From positions 246,432-310,431 of the forward strand of contig NZ_CP040765.1 of NCBI RefSeq assembly GCF_004683865.2: a stretch of 64,000 nucleotides of DNA, given 5' to 3'. This document shows positions 24,768 through 32,333 of this stretch, piece by piece (position 1 is the first letter of the stretch; every line of letters begins with the position of its first letter). This stretch comes from Paracoccus liaowanqingii. Lineage in GTDB: Bacteria > Pseudomonadota > Alphaproteobacteria > Rhodobacterales > Rhodobacteraceae. The position numbers were made by a program, and so were the translations under genes. Under the pieces are notes generated by a model. That model had not been told where the DNA came from. It ran no database searches and saw nothing but the letters and a program-made list of their open reading frames with translations.

Positions 24768-25784
24768 CTACGCCCCCGAACTGCTGGCCCGCGTCAGCAA
24801 TTCGGGGGCGATGCGTATTGTGGCGGGCTGGGACAGTGTGCCGTCCAGCGCCTGCAGGATCAGGGATGCGGCATCGGACCCGATGCGGCGGGGAAACGGA
24901 TCGATCGTGGTCAGCGGCGGCACGCAGATGGCCGCGATCTCGTAATCGCCAAAGCCCGCGATGGCCACCCGGCCCGGCACATCGACCCCCTGTCGCTGAC
25001 ATTCCGTCAACGCGCCGAACGCCGACAGGTCGGACACGCAGACGACAGCATCCGTATCGGGCAGGCGGGCCAGCAGATCGGCCATCGCTGCCGCCCCCTC
25101 GGCCATGGAAATCGGCGGCGGTCCTGCATCAATCAGGCGCGTGGTGTCCAGCCCGTGCCGTTGCATTGCCGCCACGAAGCCTCGCCGCCGGTCCGTGCCG
25201 CGTGTGTCGCGGGCGGCATCGCCCCCGATGAAGGCGATCCGCCTGCGCCCCTGGGAGACCAGATGATCGACCAGCGTTCCCATGGCGGCGGCATTGGAGA
25301 AACCCACCACATGGCCGATGGGCCGGTCGGGCAGGTCCCAGATCTCGATCACCGGAATGGCGGCCTTGTCCAGCAACGCGCGGCTGCGGTCGGTATGGGT
25401 ACCGCCGGTGACGACCATCGCCTCAGGGCGACGCCGCAGCAGTTGCGCGATCAGCGTTTCCTCGGCCTGCACGTCGTAATCGGTATAGCCTAGCAGGATT
25501 TGCAGCCCTCGCGCGCGCAGACCATCCGACAGCCCGCGCACCGTATCGGCAAAGTTGGCGTTGTTGATCGAGGGAATGGTCACCGCCACGAAGTCCGACC
25601 GCTGCGAGCGCAGGGCGGATGCGGTGCTGTCGAAGACATAACCCAGATCCTCGGCCGCCTTCATCACCGCCGCCTGAGTTGCCTCGCTCACCGTGCCGTC
25701 GGCCTTGAAGGCGCGGCTCACGGTCATCGGCGACACCCCGGCCAGCCGGGCGATGTCGATCATGGTGGGGGCGCGGCGGGGCAC
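24768..25784 (-). CDS. LacI family transcriptional regulator (gluconate/idonate type)
   Basis: 338 residues. The DNA-binding helix-turn-helix with hinge is MIDIARLAGVSPMTVSRAFK through YVFDSTASALRSQRSD, followed by a periplasmic-binding-like effector domain (VVCVSDLSAFGALTECQRQG, VAIAGFGDYEIAAICVPPLT). The C-terminal ATIRIAPELLTRASS resembles the GntR subgroup of LacI proteins that controls gluconate genes. It is the last gene of the minus-strand block and convergent with the TRAP operon. Candidate operators are at 21920-21935 and 28382-28395. Confidence 0.92.
   Translation of the reverse strand: MPRRAPTMIDIARLAGVSPMTVSRAFKADGTVSEATQAAVMKAAEDLGYVFDSTASALRSQRSDFVAVTIPSINNANFADTVRGLSDGLRARGLQILLGYTDYDVQAEETLIAQLLRRRPEAMVVTGGTHTDRSRALLDKAAIPVIEIWDLPDRPIGHVVGFSNAAAMGTLVDHLVSQGRRRIAFIGGDAARDTRGTDRRRGFVAAMQRHGLDTTRLIDAGPPPISMAEGAAAMADLLARLPDTDAVVCVSDLSAFGALTECQRQGVDVPGRVAIAGFGDYEIAAICVPPLTTIDPFPRRIGSDAASLILQALDGTLSQPATIRIAPELLTRASSSGA
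24771..24810. terminator. 10-bp inverted repeat at the convergent dctP/lacI ends
   Basis: CGCCCCCGAA (24771-24780) and TTCGGGGGCG (24801-24810) are perfect inverted repeats with a 20-base loop. They lie 21 bp past the dctP stop and inside the last codons of the lacI-type gene, and could end or protect transcripts from both sides. No T tract. Confidence 0.4.
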
Positions 25785-25805
25785 GGGCGGGGCTTTCCAA
25801 GGATG

Positions 25806-25839
25806 GTATCGATCCCGTCCACTAGGACAGGATCGATAC
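25806..25839. promoter_or_regulatory. 15-bp inverted repeat upstream of the lacI-type gene
   Basis: GTATCGATCCCGTCC (25806-25820) and GGACAGGATCGATAC (25825-25839) pair at 14 of 15 positions around an ACTA loop. It lies between the monooxygenase-fold gene and lacI. It is a strong hairpin and may terminate the upstream operon. Its outer GTATCGAT also matches half of the operator palindrome at 28382, so it may double as an autoregulatory site. Confidence 0.55.
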
Positions 25840-25846
25840 GGTCAAT

Positions 25847-26185
25847 TCAAGCGGTCAGATCGTGATCATGCGCGGCCGTGACGTGATGGTGTATGCGCCC
25901 CTCGAAATACTGCGCCAGGACCGCCTCGGTAGCGGCTTTGGCACGCGCACGCACGGGGCTGGCCAAGGCGGCCTCGACCGTCTCCAGATCGGGATAGCTG
26001 ATCGCCAGGATCATCGGGATCTCGGGCGCGCCCTCGTCGCGGGATTGAGCAAAGTTGACGCGCACGGCCAGCGCGCCGGGGAAAGCGTTCCATTCCGGCA
26101 GGACCTGAGACAGGATCGCCTGGCGGAAGGCGTCCTCCTGACCGTCGTGGATGCGGCCCTCGAACAGGGCGAAACGTGTGATCAT
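25847..26185 (-). CDS. Small antibiotic-biosynthesis-monooxygenase-like (dimeric alpha-beta barrel) protein
   Basis: 112 residues starting MITRFALFEGRIHDGQEDAF, with VLPEWNAFPGALAVRVNFAQ and ILAISYPDLETVEAALASPV, the alternating pattern of ABM/dabb-type ferredoxin-like domains. Its ATG overlaps the preceding gene's stop (ATGA), so it is translationally coupled to the sugar-acid operon. Such small proteins serve as monooxygenases or mutarotase-like accessory enzymes; the specific reaction here cannot be read from the sequence. Confidence 0.65.
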   Translation of the reverse strand: MITRFALFEGRIHDGQEDAFRQAILSQVLPEWNAFPGALAVRVNFAQSRDEGAPEIPMILAISYPDLETVEAALASPVRARAKAATEAVLAQYFEGRIHHHVTAAHDHDLTA

Positions 26186-27072
26186 CGGCTGGCCTCCTTG
26201 GCAAGCGGGTTGGGAAAGAACTCCATCAGCGCGGCCTGATCCTGATCGCCCAACCCTTGGGCGGTCAGCAGGCGATGCACCTCGGCGCACAGTGCGGTCA
26301 GGGGCATCGGGGTATGGGTCAGCCGTGCCAGATCCTGCGCGCCGTTCAGGTCCTTGACCATGTTGTCGATCCGGCCCGTGGGGCGGTAGTCGCGCGCGGC
26401 AAAGCGGGGCATGTATTCCTGCAGGATGGCACTGTCGGCGCGACCGCCCGCCAGGGCTGCGGGAATGCGGGCGGCATCGACACCGGCCGCTTTGGCCAAG
26501 GCGGTCGCCTCGGCCACGGCCAGGAAGTTCAGTCCGCACAGGACCTGATTGATCAGCTTGGTCGTCTGGCCCGCCCCGGCATCGCCCATCCGCGTCTGGT
26601 TCGAGGCGACCTGCGCCAGCACCTGCTGCGCCTCGGCCACATCGGCCTCGGCGCCGCCCTGCATCAGGGTCAGATGGCCGGTCGCGGCCTTGGGCGCCCC
26701 GCCCGACAAGGGGCTGTCCACCCATCGCAACCCCAGTTCCGCCGCGTCATGGGCGAGCGCTTGCGTCGCCGTGGGGTCGATCGAGGACATGTCGATGATC
26801 AGCGTGCCCGACGCCGCTCCCTCGGCCACGCCGCCGGAGCCGAAGACTGCCGCGCGTACGATGCGGGGCGCGTTCAGCGACAGGATGACGGCCCGAGCCC
26901 CCTGCGCGGCCTCGGCGGCGCTGCGGGTCGCGATGGCGCCAAGTGCGGTCAAAGGCTCCATTGCCGCAGGGTTCATGTCGAAGACGCGCAAGGCGGTGCC
27001 GGTCGACGCCAGCCGTGCGCCAATGGCGCCGCCCATGGCGCCAGCGCCGATCAGGGCAATGGTCAGAGTCAT
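26182..27072 (-). CDS. NAD(P)-dependent beta-hydroxyacid dehydrogenase family protein
   Basis: 296 residues. Rossmann motif IALIGAGAMGGAIGARLAST at the start, substrate-binding DSPLSGGAPKAATG and the catalytic Lys region GAGQTTKLINQVLCGLNFLA are those of the 3-hydroxyisobutyrate/tartronate-semialdehyde reductase family. It overlaps gntK upstream and the monooxygenase-like gene downstream by ATGA. The substrate is probably a sugar acid or derived semialdehyde. It is not part of the classical Escherichia coli idn pathway. Confidence 0.85.
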   Translation of the reverse strand: MTLTIALIGAGAMGGAIGARLASTGTALRVFDMNPAAMEPLTALGAIATRSAAEAAQGARAVILSLNAPRIVRAAVFGSGGVAEGAASGTLIIDMSSIDPTATQALAHDAAELGLRWVDSPLSGGAPKAATGHLTLMQGGAEADVAEAQQVLAQVASNQTRMGDAGAGQTTKLINQVLCGLNFLAVAEATALAKAAGVDAARIPAALAGGRADSAILQEYMPRFAARDYRPTGRIDNMVKDLNGAQDLARLTHTPMPLTALCAEVHRLLTAQGLGDQDQAALMEFFPNPLAKEASR

Positions 27073-27566
27073 GTGGATTTTCCTTGCAGGGCTGCGGCGG
27101 CGGCCTCGACCAGCGTCTCCAGCGGTTGCGTGATGTCGAGGGGTATGGCCTCGTCGGCGGAGGGGACCTCCAGCGTCGCCAGCTGGCTGTCCAGGAGGGC
27201 AGGCGGCATGTAATGCCCCGCGCGCCCGGCCATGCGGGCGGCGATGACCGCGCGCGGGCCGGTCAGGTGCAGAAAGCGCAGCGGCCCCCCGGCGCCCGCG
27301 CGCAGGCGGTCCCGATAGGCGCGGCGCAGGGCGGAACAGCCGATGATGACCGGCGCGCGGCCGTCCAGCATCGCGGCCACCCGGTCCAGCCAGGGCCAGC
27401 GGTCCGCGTCGGTCAGGGGAATACCCGCCGCCATCCTGTCCACGTTCGCCGCCGGATGCAGGTCGTCGCCGTCCAGATAGGGGATGCCCAACCGCTCCGA
27501 CAGCGCCTGCCCGACGCTGGTCTTGCCGGTCCCGCTGACCCCCATGATCACGACGCGCAGGGTCAC
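27069..27566 (-). CDS. gntK: Gluconokinase
   Basis: 165 residues from GTG 27566 (VTLRVVIMGVSGTGKTSVG). P-loop GVSGTGKTS, then YLDGDDLHPAANVDRMAAGI, DRWPWLDRVAAML, IIGCSALRRAYRDRLRAG and FLHLTGPRAVIAARMAGRAG, MPPALLDSQLATLE: the full pattern of GntK-type kinases that make 6-phosphogluconate. The GTG overlaps the stop of the upstream SDR gene (GTGA). It feeds imported or idonate-derived gluconate into the Entner-Doudoroff or pentose phosphate routes. Confidence 0.93.
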   Translation of the reverse strand: MTLRVVIMGVSGTGKTSVGQALSERLGIPYLDGDDLHPAANVDRMAAGIPLTDADRWPWLDRVAAMLDGRAPVIIGCSALRRAYRDRLRAGAGGPLRFLHLTGPRAVIAARMAGRAGHYMPPALLDSQLATLEVPSADEAIPLDITQPLETLVEAAAAALQGKST

Positions 27567-28318
27567 AGCGACGCCGTGATGCCGCCGTCGACATAGAGCA
27601 CGTGCCCGTTTACGAAGCTGGACGCGTCCGAGGCCAGGAACACGCAGGCGCCGACCAGCTCCTCGACCCGGCCCCACCGTCCGGCGGGGGTGCGCTTCTC
27701 CAGCCAGGTGGTGAATTCGGGATCGGCCACCAGCGCGGCGTTCAGCGGCGTGTCGAAATAGCCCGGCGCGATGGCGTTGCAGGTCAATCCGTGGCGCGCC
27801 CAATCGGTGGCCATGCCCTTGGTCAGGTTGCCCACCGCGCCCTTCGTCGCCGTGTAGGGCGCGATCGAGGGCCGCGCGAGGGCCGTCTGCACGCTGGCGA
27901 TGTTGACGATCCGCCCCGCGCCGCGTCCGATCATGTGCCGCGCCACCGCCTGACCGACATTGAAGACCGAGGCCACGTTGGTCTGCAGCAGCTGCTGGAA
28001 GGCGTCCGCGGGAAACTCCTCCAGCGGCGCGCGGAACTGCATGCCGGCGTTGTTCACCAGGATGTCGATGGCGCCGTGCTCCGCCTCGAAGCCGTCCACG
28101 GCCGCGCGCACGCCCGCATGGTCGGTCACGTCGAAGGCCAGCACCTGCGCGCCCGGGATCCGGTCCGCGGCCTGCGCCAGCTTCGCGGCATCGCGCCCGT
28201 TCAGCACCACCTGCGCACCCGCCTCGGCCAGACCGTTCGCCAGGGCCAGGCCGATGCCCTGGGATGACCCGGTGATCAGCGCCCGGCGTCCGGTCAGGTC
28301 GAAAAGTGGGTGGCTCAT
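27563..28318 (-). CDS. Short-chain dehydrogenase, gluconate 5-dehydrogenase-like (IdnO)
   Basis: 251 residues from ATG 28318 (MSHPLFDLTGRRALITG), preceded by GGAGG. Cofactor motif GSSQGIGLALANG, structural NNAGMQFRAPLEEFP and catalytic S-Y-K (NIASVQTALARPSIAPYTATKGA split over two stretches). MQFRAPLEEFP and the linked gluconokinase and L-idonate dehydrogenase genes point to reduction of 5-ketogluconate to gluconate. First gene of the minus-strand operon, divergent from 28428. Confidence 0.87.
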   Translation of the reverse strand: MSHPLFDLTGRRALITGSSQGIGLALANGLAEAGAQVVLNGRDAAKLAQAADRIPGAQVLAFDVTDHAGVRAAVDGFEAEHGAIDILVNNAGMQFRAPLEEFPADAFQQLLQTNVASVFNVGQAVARHMIGRGAGRIVNIASVQTALARPSIAPYTATKGAVGNLTKGMATDWARHGLTCNAIAPGYFDTPLNAALVADPEFTTWLEKRTPAGRWGRVEELVGACVFLASDASSFVNGHVLYVDGGITASL

Positions 28319-28381
28319 GATGTCCTCCGTTGTCCCTACGCCTGACAATTGTCTCTCGACAGCAAGGGCGTCAAACGGTTA

Positions 28382-28395
28382 TGGTATCGATACCA
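28382..28395. promoter_or_regulatory. LacI-type operator in the divergent promoter region
   Basis: TGGTATCGATACCA is a perfect 14-bp palindrome with a central CG in the 109-bp gap between the divergent SDR gene (start 28318) and the hydroxyacid dehydrogenase gene (start 28428). One site here could control both operons. The same GTATCGAT core recurs in the inverted repeat upstream of the lacI-type gene at 25806-25839. Confidence 0.7.
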
Positions 28396-28427
28396 AACAC
28401 TGTCAAGCCATTCCGCCCGGAGGAACC

Positions 28428-29378
28428 ATGTCCCGTCCCGAAATCCTGCAGACCGGCCCCTATCCCGCATGGGATCAGGATCCGCTGGACGCCCAGTTCA
28501 CCGTGCATCGCCTGTTCGAGGCTGATGATAGGGCGGCCTTCCTGGCCGAGCATGGCCCTCATGTCCGGGCGATTGCCACCCGCGGCGAGTTGGGTGCAGA
28601 TGCGGCGATGATCGCCGCCTGTCCGCAACTCGAGGTGATCAGCGTCTACGGCGTGGGCTTCGATGCCGTCGATCTGGAGGCGTGTCGGGCGCGCGGCATC
28701 CGGGTGACGAACACGCCTGACGTGCTGACCGCGGATGTTGCCGACCTGGGGGTGGCGATGATGCTCGTGCAATCACGCGGCATGATCGGGGCCGAGCGGT
28801 GGGTCCGCGACGGGTCCTGGGCGGAAAAGGGTCTGTACCCGCTGCAGCGCAGGGTCTGGGGCAAGCGAGCGGGCATTCTGGGCCTCGGCCGGATCGGGTT
28901 CGAGGTCGCTAAGCGCTTGCAGGGCTTCGACATGCAGATCAGCTATGGCGAGGTCTCGCCCCGCAATCACGCTCATCCCGACTGGCAGTTTGTGGCCGAC
29001 CCGGTGGCCTTGGCCGCGCAATCCGACGTGCTCTTCGTGACGCTGGCCGCATCCGCCGCCACGCGCCATATCGTGGGCCGCGAGGTGATCGAGGCGCTTG
29101 GCCCCGAAGGTATGTTGGTCAACATCTCGCGCGCATCGAACATTGACGAAACTGCCTTGCTGGATGCGCTGGAGGCGGGCCGCCTTGGCTCTGCTGCGCT
29201 GGATGTGTTCGAGGGCGAACCGGCGCTGAACCCCCGCTTTCTGGCGTTGAAGAACGTGCTGCTGCAGCCGCACCACGCCTCGGGCACGTATGAAACACGG
29301 CAGGCCATGGGCCAACTGCTGCGCGACAATCTGACGGCGCATTTCGCGGGCCAACCGCTGCCCACGGCGGTGCTGTGA
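28428..29378 (+). CDS. 2-hydroxyacid dehydrogenase (glyoxylate/hydroxypyruvate reductase type)
   Basis: 316 residues after a GGAGG site. The D-2-hydroxyacid dehydrogenase pattern is complete: Rossmann GILGLGRIGFEVAKRLQGF, catalytic Arg in NISRASNIDE, Glu in LDVFEGEPALN and His in QPHHASGTYET. In this context it may reduce 2-keto sugar acids such as 2-ketogluconate or 2,5-diketogluconate. The stop overlaps the next start (TGATG). Confidence 0.9.
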   Translation: MSRPEILQTGPYPAWDQDPLDAQFTVHRLFEADDRAAFLAEHGPHVRAIATRGELGADAAMIAACPQLEVISVYGVGFDAVDLEACRARGIRVTNTPDVLTADVADLGVAMMLVQSRGMIGAERWVRDGSWAEKGLYPLQRRVWGKRAGILGLGRIGFEVAKRLQGFDMQISYGEVSPRNHAHPDWQFVADPVALAAQSDVLFVTLAASAATRHIVGREVIEALGPEGMLVNISRASNIDETALLDALEAGRLGSAALDVFEGEPALNPRFLALKNVLLQPHHASGTYETRQAMGQLLRDNLTAHFAGQPLPTAVL

Positions 29379-30406
29379 TGCGCGCACTTGTCATTCACGC
29401 CGCCCACGATCTGCGCATTGAGGATCGACCCGACCCGACCCCCGGCCCGGACCAGCTGTTGCTGCGCCTGGCCGTGGGGGGGATCTGCGGGTCCGACCTG
29501 CATTACGTCAACCATGGCGGCTTTGGCGCTATCCGACTGAAGGAACCGATGATCCTCGGCCACGAGGTCTCCGCCCATGTCGAGGCTTTGGGTGAAGGCG
29601 TGACTGGGTTCGCGCCCGGCCAGCTGGTCGCCGTATCGCCCTCGCGGCCCTGCGGGGATTGCCGGTTCTGCCATAAAGGACTGCCGAACCATTGCCTGAA
29701 CATGCGGTTCTATGGCTCGGCCATGCCGTTCCCGCATGTGCAGGGCGCATTTCGGGAATTGCTGGTGGCAGATGCCGCGCAATGCGTGGACGCGACCGGG
29801 CTGACGCCGGGACAGGCGGCCATGGCCGAACCCCTGGCGGTCACCCTGCATGCTACCAAGCGCGCGGGTGACATGCTGGGCGCGCGGGTGCTGGTGACAG
29901 GCTGCGGACCGATCGGCCTGCTGTCGATCCTGTCGGCGCGGCGCGCGGGGGCGGCTGAGGTCGTGGCCGCAGATCTGTCGGACTACACGCTGGATCTCGC
30001 CCGCCGGGTCGGTGCGGATCAGATTGTGAACCTCAAGACCGATCCCGACGGTCTGGCGGGCTTTGCCGCCAACAAGGGCCATTTCGACGTACTTTACGAA
30101 TGCACCGGGGCGCAGCCCGCGCTGGTGGCGGGGATCGCTGCGATGCGCCCCCGCGGCATCGTGCTGCAACTGGGTCTGGGCGGCGACATGAGTCTGCCGA
30201 TGATGATGCTTACTGCGAAGGAACTGGATCTGCGAGGCAGCTTCCGCTTCCACGAAGAGTTCGCCACCGGCGTCGCCCTGATGCGGCAAGGCCTGGTCGA
30301 CGTGTCCCCGCTGATCAGCCACACCCTACCACTGGACCGCGCGGCCGAGGGGTTCGCTTTGGCCTCGGATCGGAGCCGTGCCATGAAGGTGCAGATTGCC
30401 TTCTAA
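29378..30406 (+). CDS. L-idonate 5-dehydrogenase-like zinc alcohol dehydrogenase (IdnD)
   Basis: 342 residues. Catalytic zinc ligands in GGICGSDLHYVNHGGFG and GHEVSAHVEALG; four structural-zinc cysteines in PCGDCRFCHKGLPNHCL; NAD-binding GCGPIGLLSILSARRAG. CGSDLHYVNHG and FRFHEEFATGVALM are characteristic of L-idonate 5-dehydrogenases. It would oxidise L-idonate to 5-ketogluconate, the substrate of the SDR across the divergent promoter. The two operons together make an idonate-to-6-phosphogluconate route. Confidence 0.88.
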   Translation: MRALVIHAAHDLRIEDRPDPTPGPDQLLLRLAVGGICGSDLHYVNHGGFGAIRLKEPMILGHEVSAHVEALGEGVTGFAPGQLVAVSPSRPCGDCRFCHKGLPNHCLNMRFYGSAMPFPHVQGAFRELLVADAAQCVDATGLTPGQAAMAEPLAVTLHATKRAGDMLGARVLVTGCGPIGLLSILSARRAGAAEVVAADLSDYTLDLARRVGADQIVNLKTDPDGLAGFAANKGHFDVLYECTGAQPALVAGIAAMRPRGIVLQLGLGGDMSLPMMMLTAKELDLRGSFRFHEEFATGVALMRQGLVDVSPLISHTLPLDRAAEGFALASDRSRAMKVQIAF

Positions 30407-30484
30407 ACGAGAATTGGGCGCAGGAGGTCGGACCTGTCGCTAAACTCTGGCGATTGACGAGGTACTGATCTCAATGACGAAACG

Positions 30485-30512
30485 GAAGCCCGGTGCATCC
30501 GGGGAGAGCTTC
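30485..30512. terminator. Weak hairpin between convergent idnD-like and GntR genes
   Basis: GAAGC (30485-30489) pairs with GCTTC (30508-30512) and CCGG (30490-30493) with CCGG (30499-30502). It lies in the 114-bp convergent gap and has no T run, so it is only a possible bidirectional terminator. Confidence 0.3.
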
Positions 30513-30520
30513 GTTGACCG

Positions 30521-31216
30521 TCAGTCAGCCTCGGGCGCCCCGGGGATGTCGTCGCGCACCCGTTCCCACGCCAGGCTCAGATGCCGCCCCAGAATCTCGG
30601 CCAGCCGGTCGGGATCGCGCGATTCAAGCGCGGCGATCATCTCTTCGTGCTCGGCCACGGCGCTGGCCCATTTCTCGGCCCCCTCATGGCCGATGAAGCG
30701 GACGCGCTTGAGCCGGGTCTGCAACCGGGCATGCACCTCGGACAGGGCGACATTGTCGGCCAGCGCGACGATCCCGGTATGGATTGCCTGGTTGACCTTG
30801 TAATAGGCCAGCCGGTCGCGGCGCGCGTAGTGGGCCAGCATCTCGTCATGCAGGGCGCGGATGCGGGCGATGCCTCGGTCGTCGGCCAGCCGGCAGGCCA
30901 GCGCCCCCGCCTGCTGTTCCAGCATGCGGATCACCTCCAGCATGTCATGGACCTCCTTGGCGCCGAAGCTCTTGACGACCGCGCCCCGGCTTGGAACCAG
31001 CTCGACCAGCCCCTCGCTGGCCAGGTACTTGATCGCCTCGCGCAGGGGCGTGCGGGACACGCCCAGCTGCAACCCGATCTGGCCCTCGTTCAGGCGCGCG
31101 CCGGGGGGTAGATGCCCCTCGATGATCATGTCGCGCAGGCGGATCAGGATGGCCTCGTGCAGCGGCAGCCGCTCGATGCGCTGCTCGGCCGGATCCGACA
31201 AATCGATCTGCGCCAT
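30521..31216 (-). CDS. GntR family transcriptional regulator, FCD subfamily
   Basis: 231 residues from ATG 31216 (MAQIDLSDPA); ATG 31231 would add five. N-terminal winged helix (LRDMIIEGHLPPGARLNEGQ, GVSRTPLREAIKYLASEGLV) and a C-terminal all-helical FCD effector domain with metal-binding His/Asp positions (HDEMLAHYARRD, NQAIHTGIVALADN, EHEEMIAALESRD). It is divergent from the eight-gene block that follows and is probably its repressor, sensing a sugar acid. Confidence 0.92.
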   Translation of the reverse strand: MAQIDLSDPAEQRIERLPLHEAILIRLRDMIIEGHLPPGARLNEGQIGLQLGVSRTPLREAIKYLASEGLVELVPSRGAVVKSFGAKEVHDMLEVIRMLEQQAGALACRLADDRGIARIRALHDEMLAHYARRDRLAYYKVNQAIHTGIVALADNVALSEVHARLQTRLKRVRFIGHEGAEKWASAVAEHEEMIAALESRDPDRLAEILGRHLSLAWERVRDDIPGAPEAD

Positions 31217-31293
31217 GTCCGATCCCTTCATCGACCCCCTGTCCCGTCTGGCTATTGCCCCGGGATCGGCAAGTCAATGCTGCCCTCTGTGTG

Positions 31294-31303
31294 CTGTATA
31301 CAG
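31294..31303. promoter_or_regulatory. Palindromic operator candidate for the FCD GntR regulator
   Basis: CTGTATACAG, a perfect 10-bp palindrome, lies in the divergent gap between the GntR gene (start 31216) and the sugar-acid operon (start 31377). FCD-type GntR proteins commonly bind TGTATACA-like sites. It is followed by AT-rich sequence (GAATTATTGATACGG) suitable for a promoter. Confidence 0.6.
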
Positions 31304-31376
31304 AATTATTGATACGGTGTTTTCGTCGTGCTAGCAAGATCGCACAAGGGACAGAACCTGATTCGGGGAGGGATCG

Positions 31377-32333
31377 ATGACCGGCACATTGCACTGGACG
31401 CCCCAGGCTTGGCCGATCGCCGCGGCGATGATCCCGTTCCCGGGACGGCAGCGCGACGGCACGGTGGTGCAGGACGCCGATGCCCGGGTCTGGGCGGGTG
31501 ATCTGCATCAGGTCGCGCTGGCGGGCTTCGACGCGGTCGATCCGACCGATTCCTGGCTGCGGGTGGCGGACCTGACCCCGGCGCGGCGGGCCGAATTCAC
31601 CGCGATCTGCGCCGATCTGGGCCTGACGGTCCCCGCCATCTCGACCTCGCGGCGCAGCGTGATCGACTCGGTGCAGGGCGACGATCACTTGGCCTATTCC
31701 CACCGCGTCATCGACTGCGCCGCCGACCTGGGCATTGGCCATGTCAGCTTTGGCCTGTTCGGTCCGCTGACCGAGGCGCAGCAGAAAGCACTGTGGTTCT
31801 GGACCGAGGCCGGGGCGCCCGTCCCCGACGATGCCGACACCCGCAGCCGCGCGGTGACCCGCATCCGCGACCTAGCCCGCCATGCCGAGACTTGCGGCGT
31901 CTCGATCGCGCTCGAGATGTACGAGGACAGCTATCTGGGCACCGCGCGCGAGGCGGTGCGCTTTCTGACCGACGTCGACCACCCCTCGGTCCGGCTGAAC
32001 GTCGATATCGGCAACCTCATCCGCCTGCACCGCCCCGTCGAGCCCTGGGCCGAGATGATCGAGCTGTGCGCGCCCCATGCCGGCTACTGGCATGTCAAGA
32101 ACTACTACCGGATCGAGGACCCCTCGGGCGTCACCATGACTCATCCGGCACCTCTGCTGGGCGGCACGATCAACTGGCGCGCGACGATCGAGCGGGCGCT
32201 GGACCTAGGTTTCGCCAGCCCGTTCCTGGTCGAACATTACGGCGGCGACGGGCTGGCGGTCTGCGCCCTGAACCGGGACTATATCCGCAGCATCCTGTCG
32301 CAGAGAAAGGCCCGCGATGACCTCCGTCCTTGA
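31377..32333 (+). CDS. Sugar phosphate isomerase/epimerase-like TIM-barrel protein
   Basis: 318 residues of the xylose-isomerase-like TIM-barrel superfamily. Metal-ligand positions can be picked out as Glu in IALEMYEDSYLG, Asp in RLNVDIGNLIRL, His in YWHVKNYYRIED and Glu in FLVEHYGGDG. Members include epimerases, isomerases and decarboxylases such as the 3-oxo-isoapionate decarboxylase OiaC; the reaction here is open. First gene of the operon; its end overlaps the kinase gene by 17 bases. Confidence 0.83.
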   Translation: MTGTLHWTPQAWPIAAAMIPFPGRQRDGTVVQDADARVWAGDLHQVALAGFDAVDPTDSWLRVADLTPARRAEFTAICADLGLTVPAISTSRRSVIDSVQGDDHLAYSHRVIDCAADLGIGHVSFGLFGPLTEAQQKALWFWTEAGAPVPDDADTRSRAVTRIRDLARHAETCGVSIALEMYEDSYLGTAREAVRFLTDVDHPSVRLNVDIGNLIRLHRPVEPWAEMIELCAPHAGYWHVKNYYRIEDPSGVTMTHPAPLLGGTINWRATIERALDLGFASPFLVEHYGGDGLAVCALNRDYIRSILSQRKARDDLRP

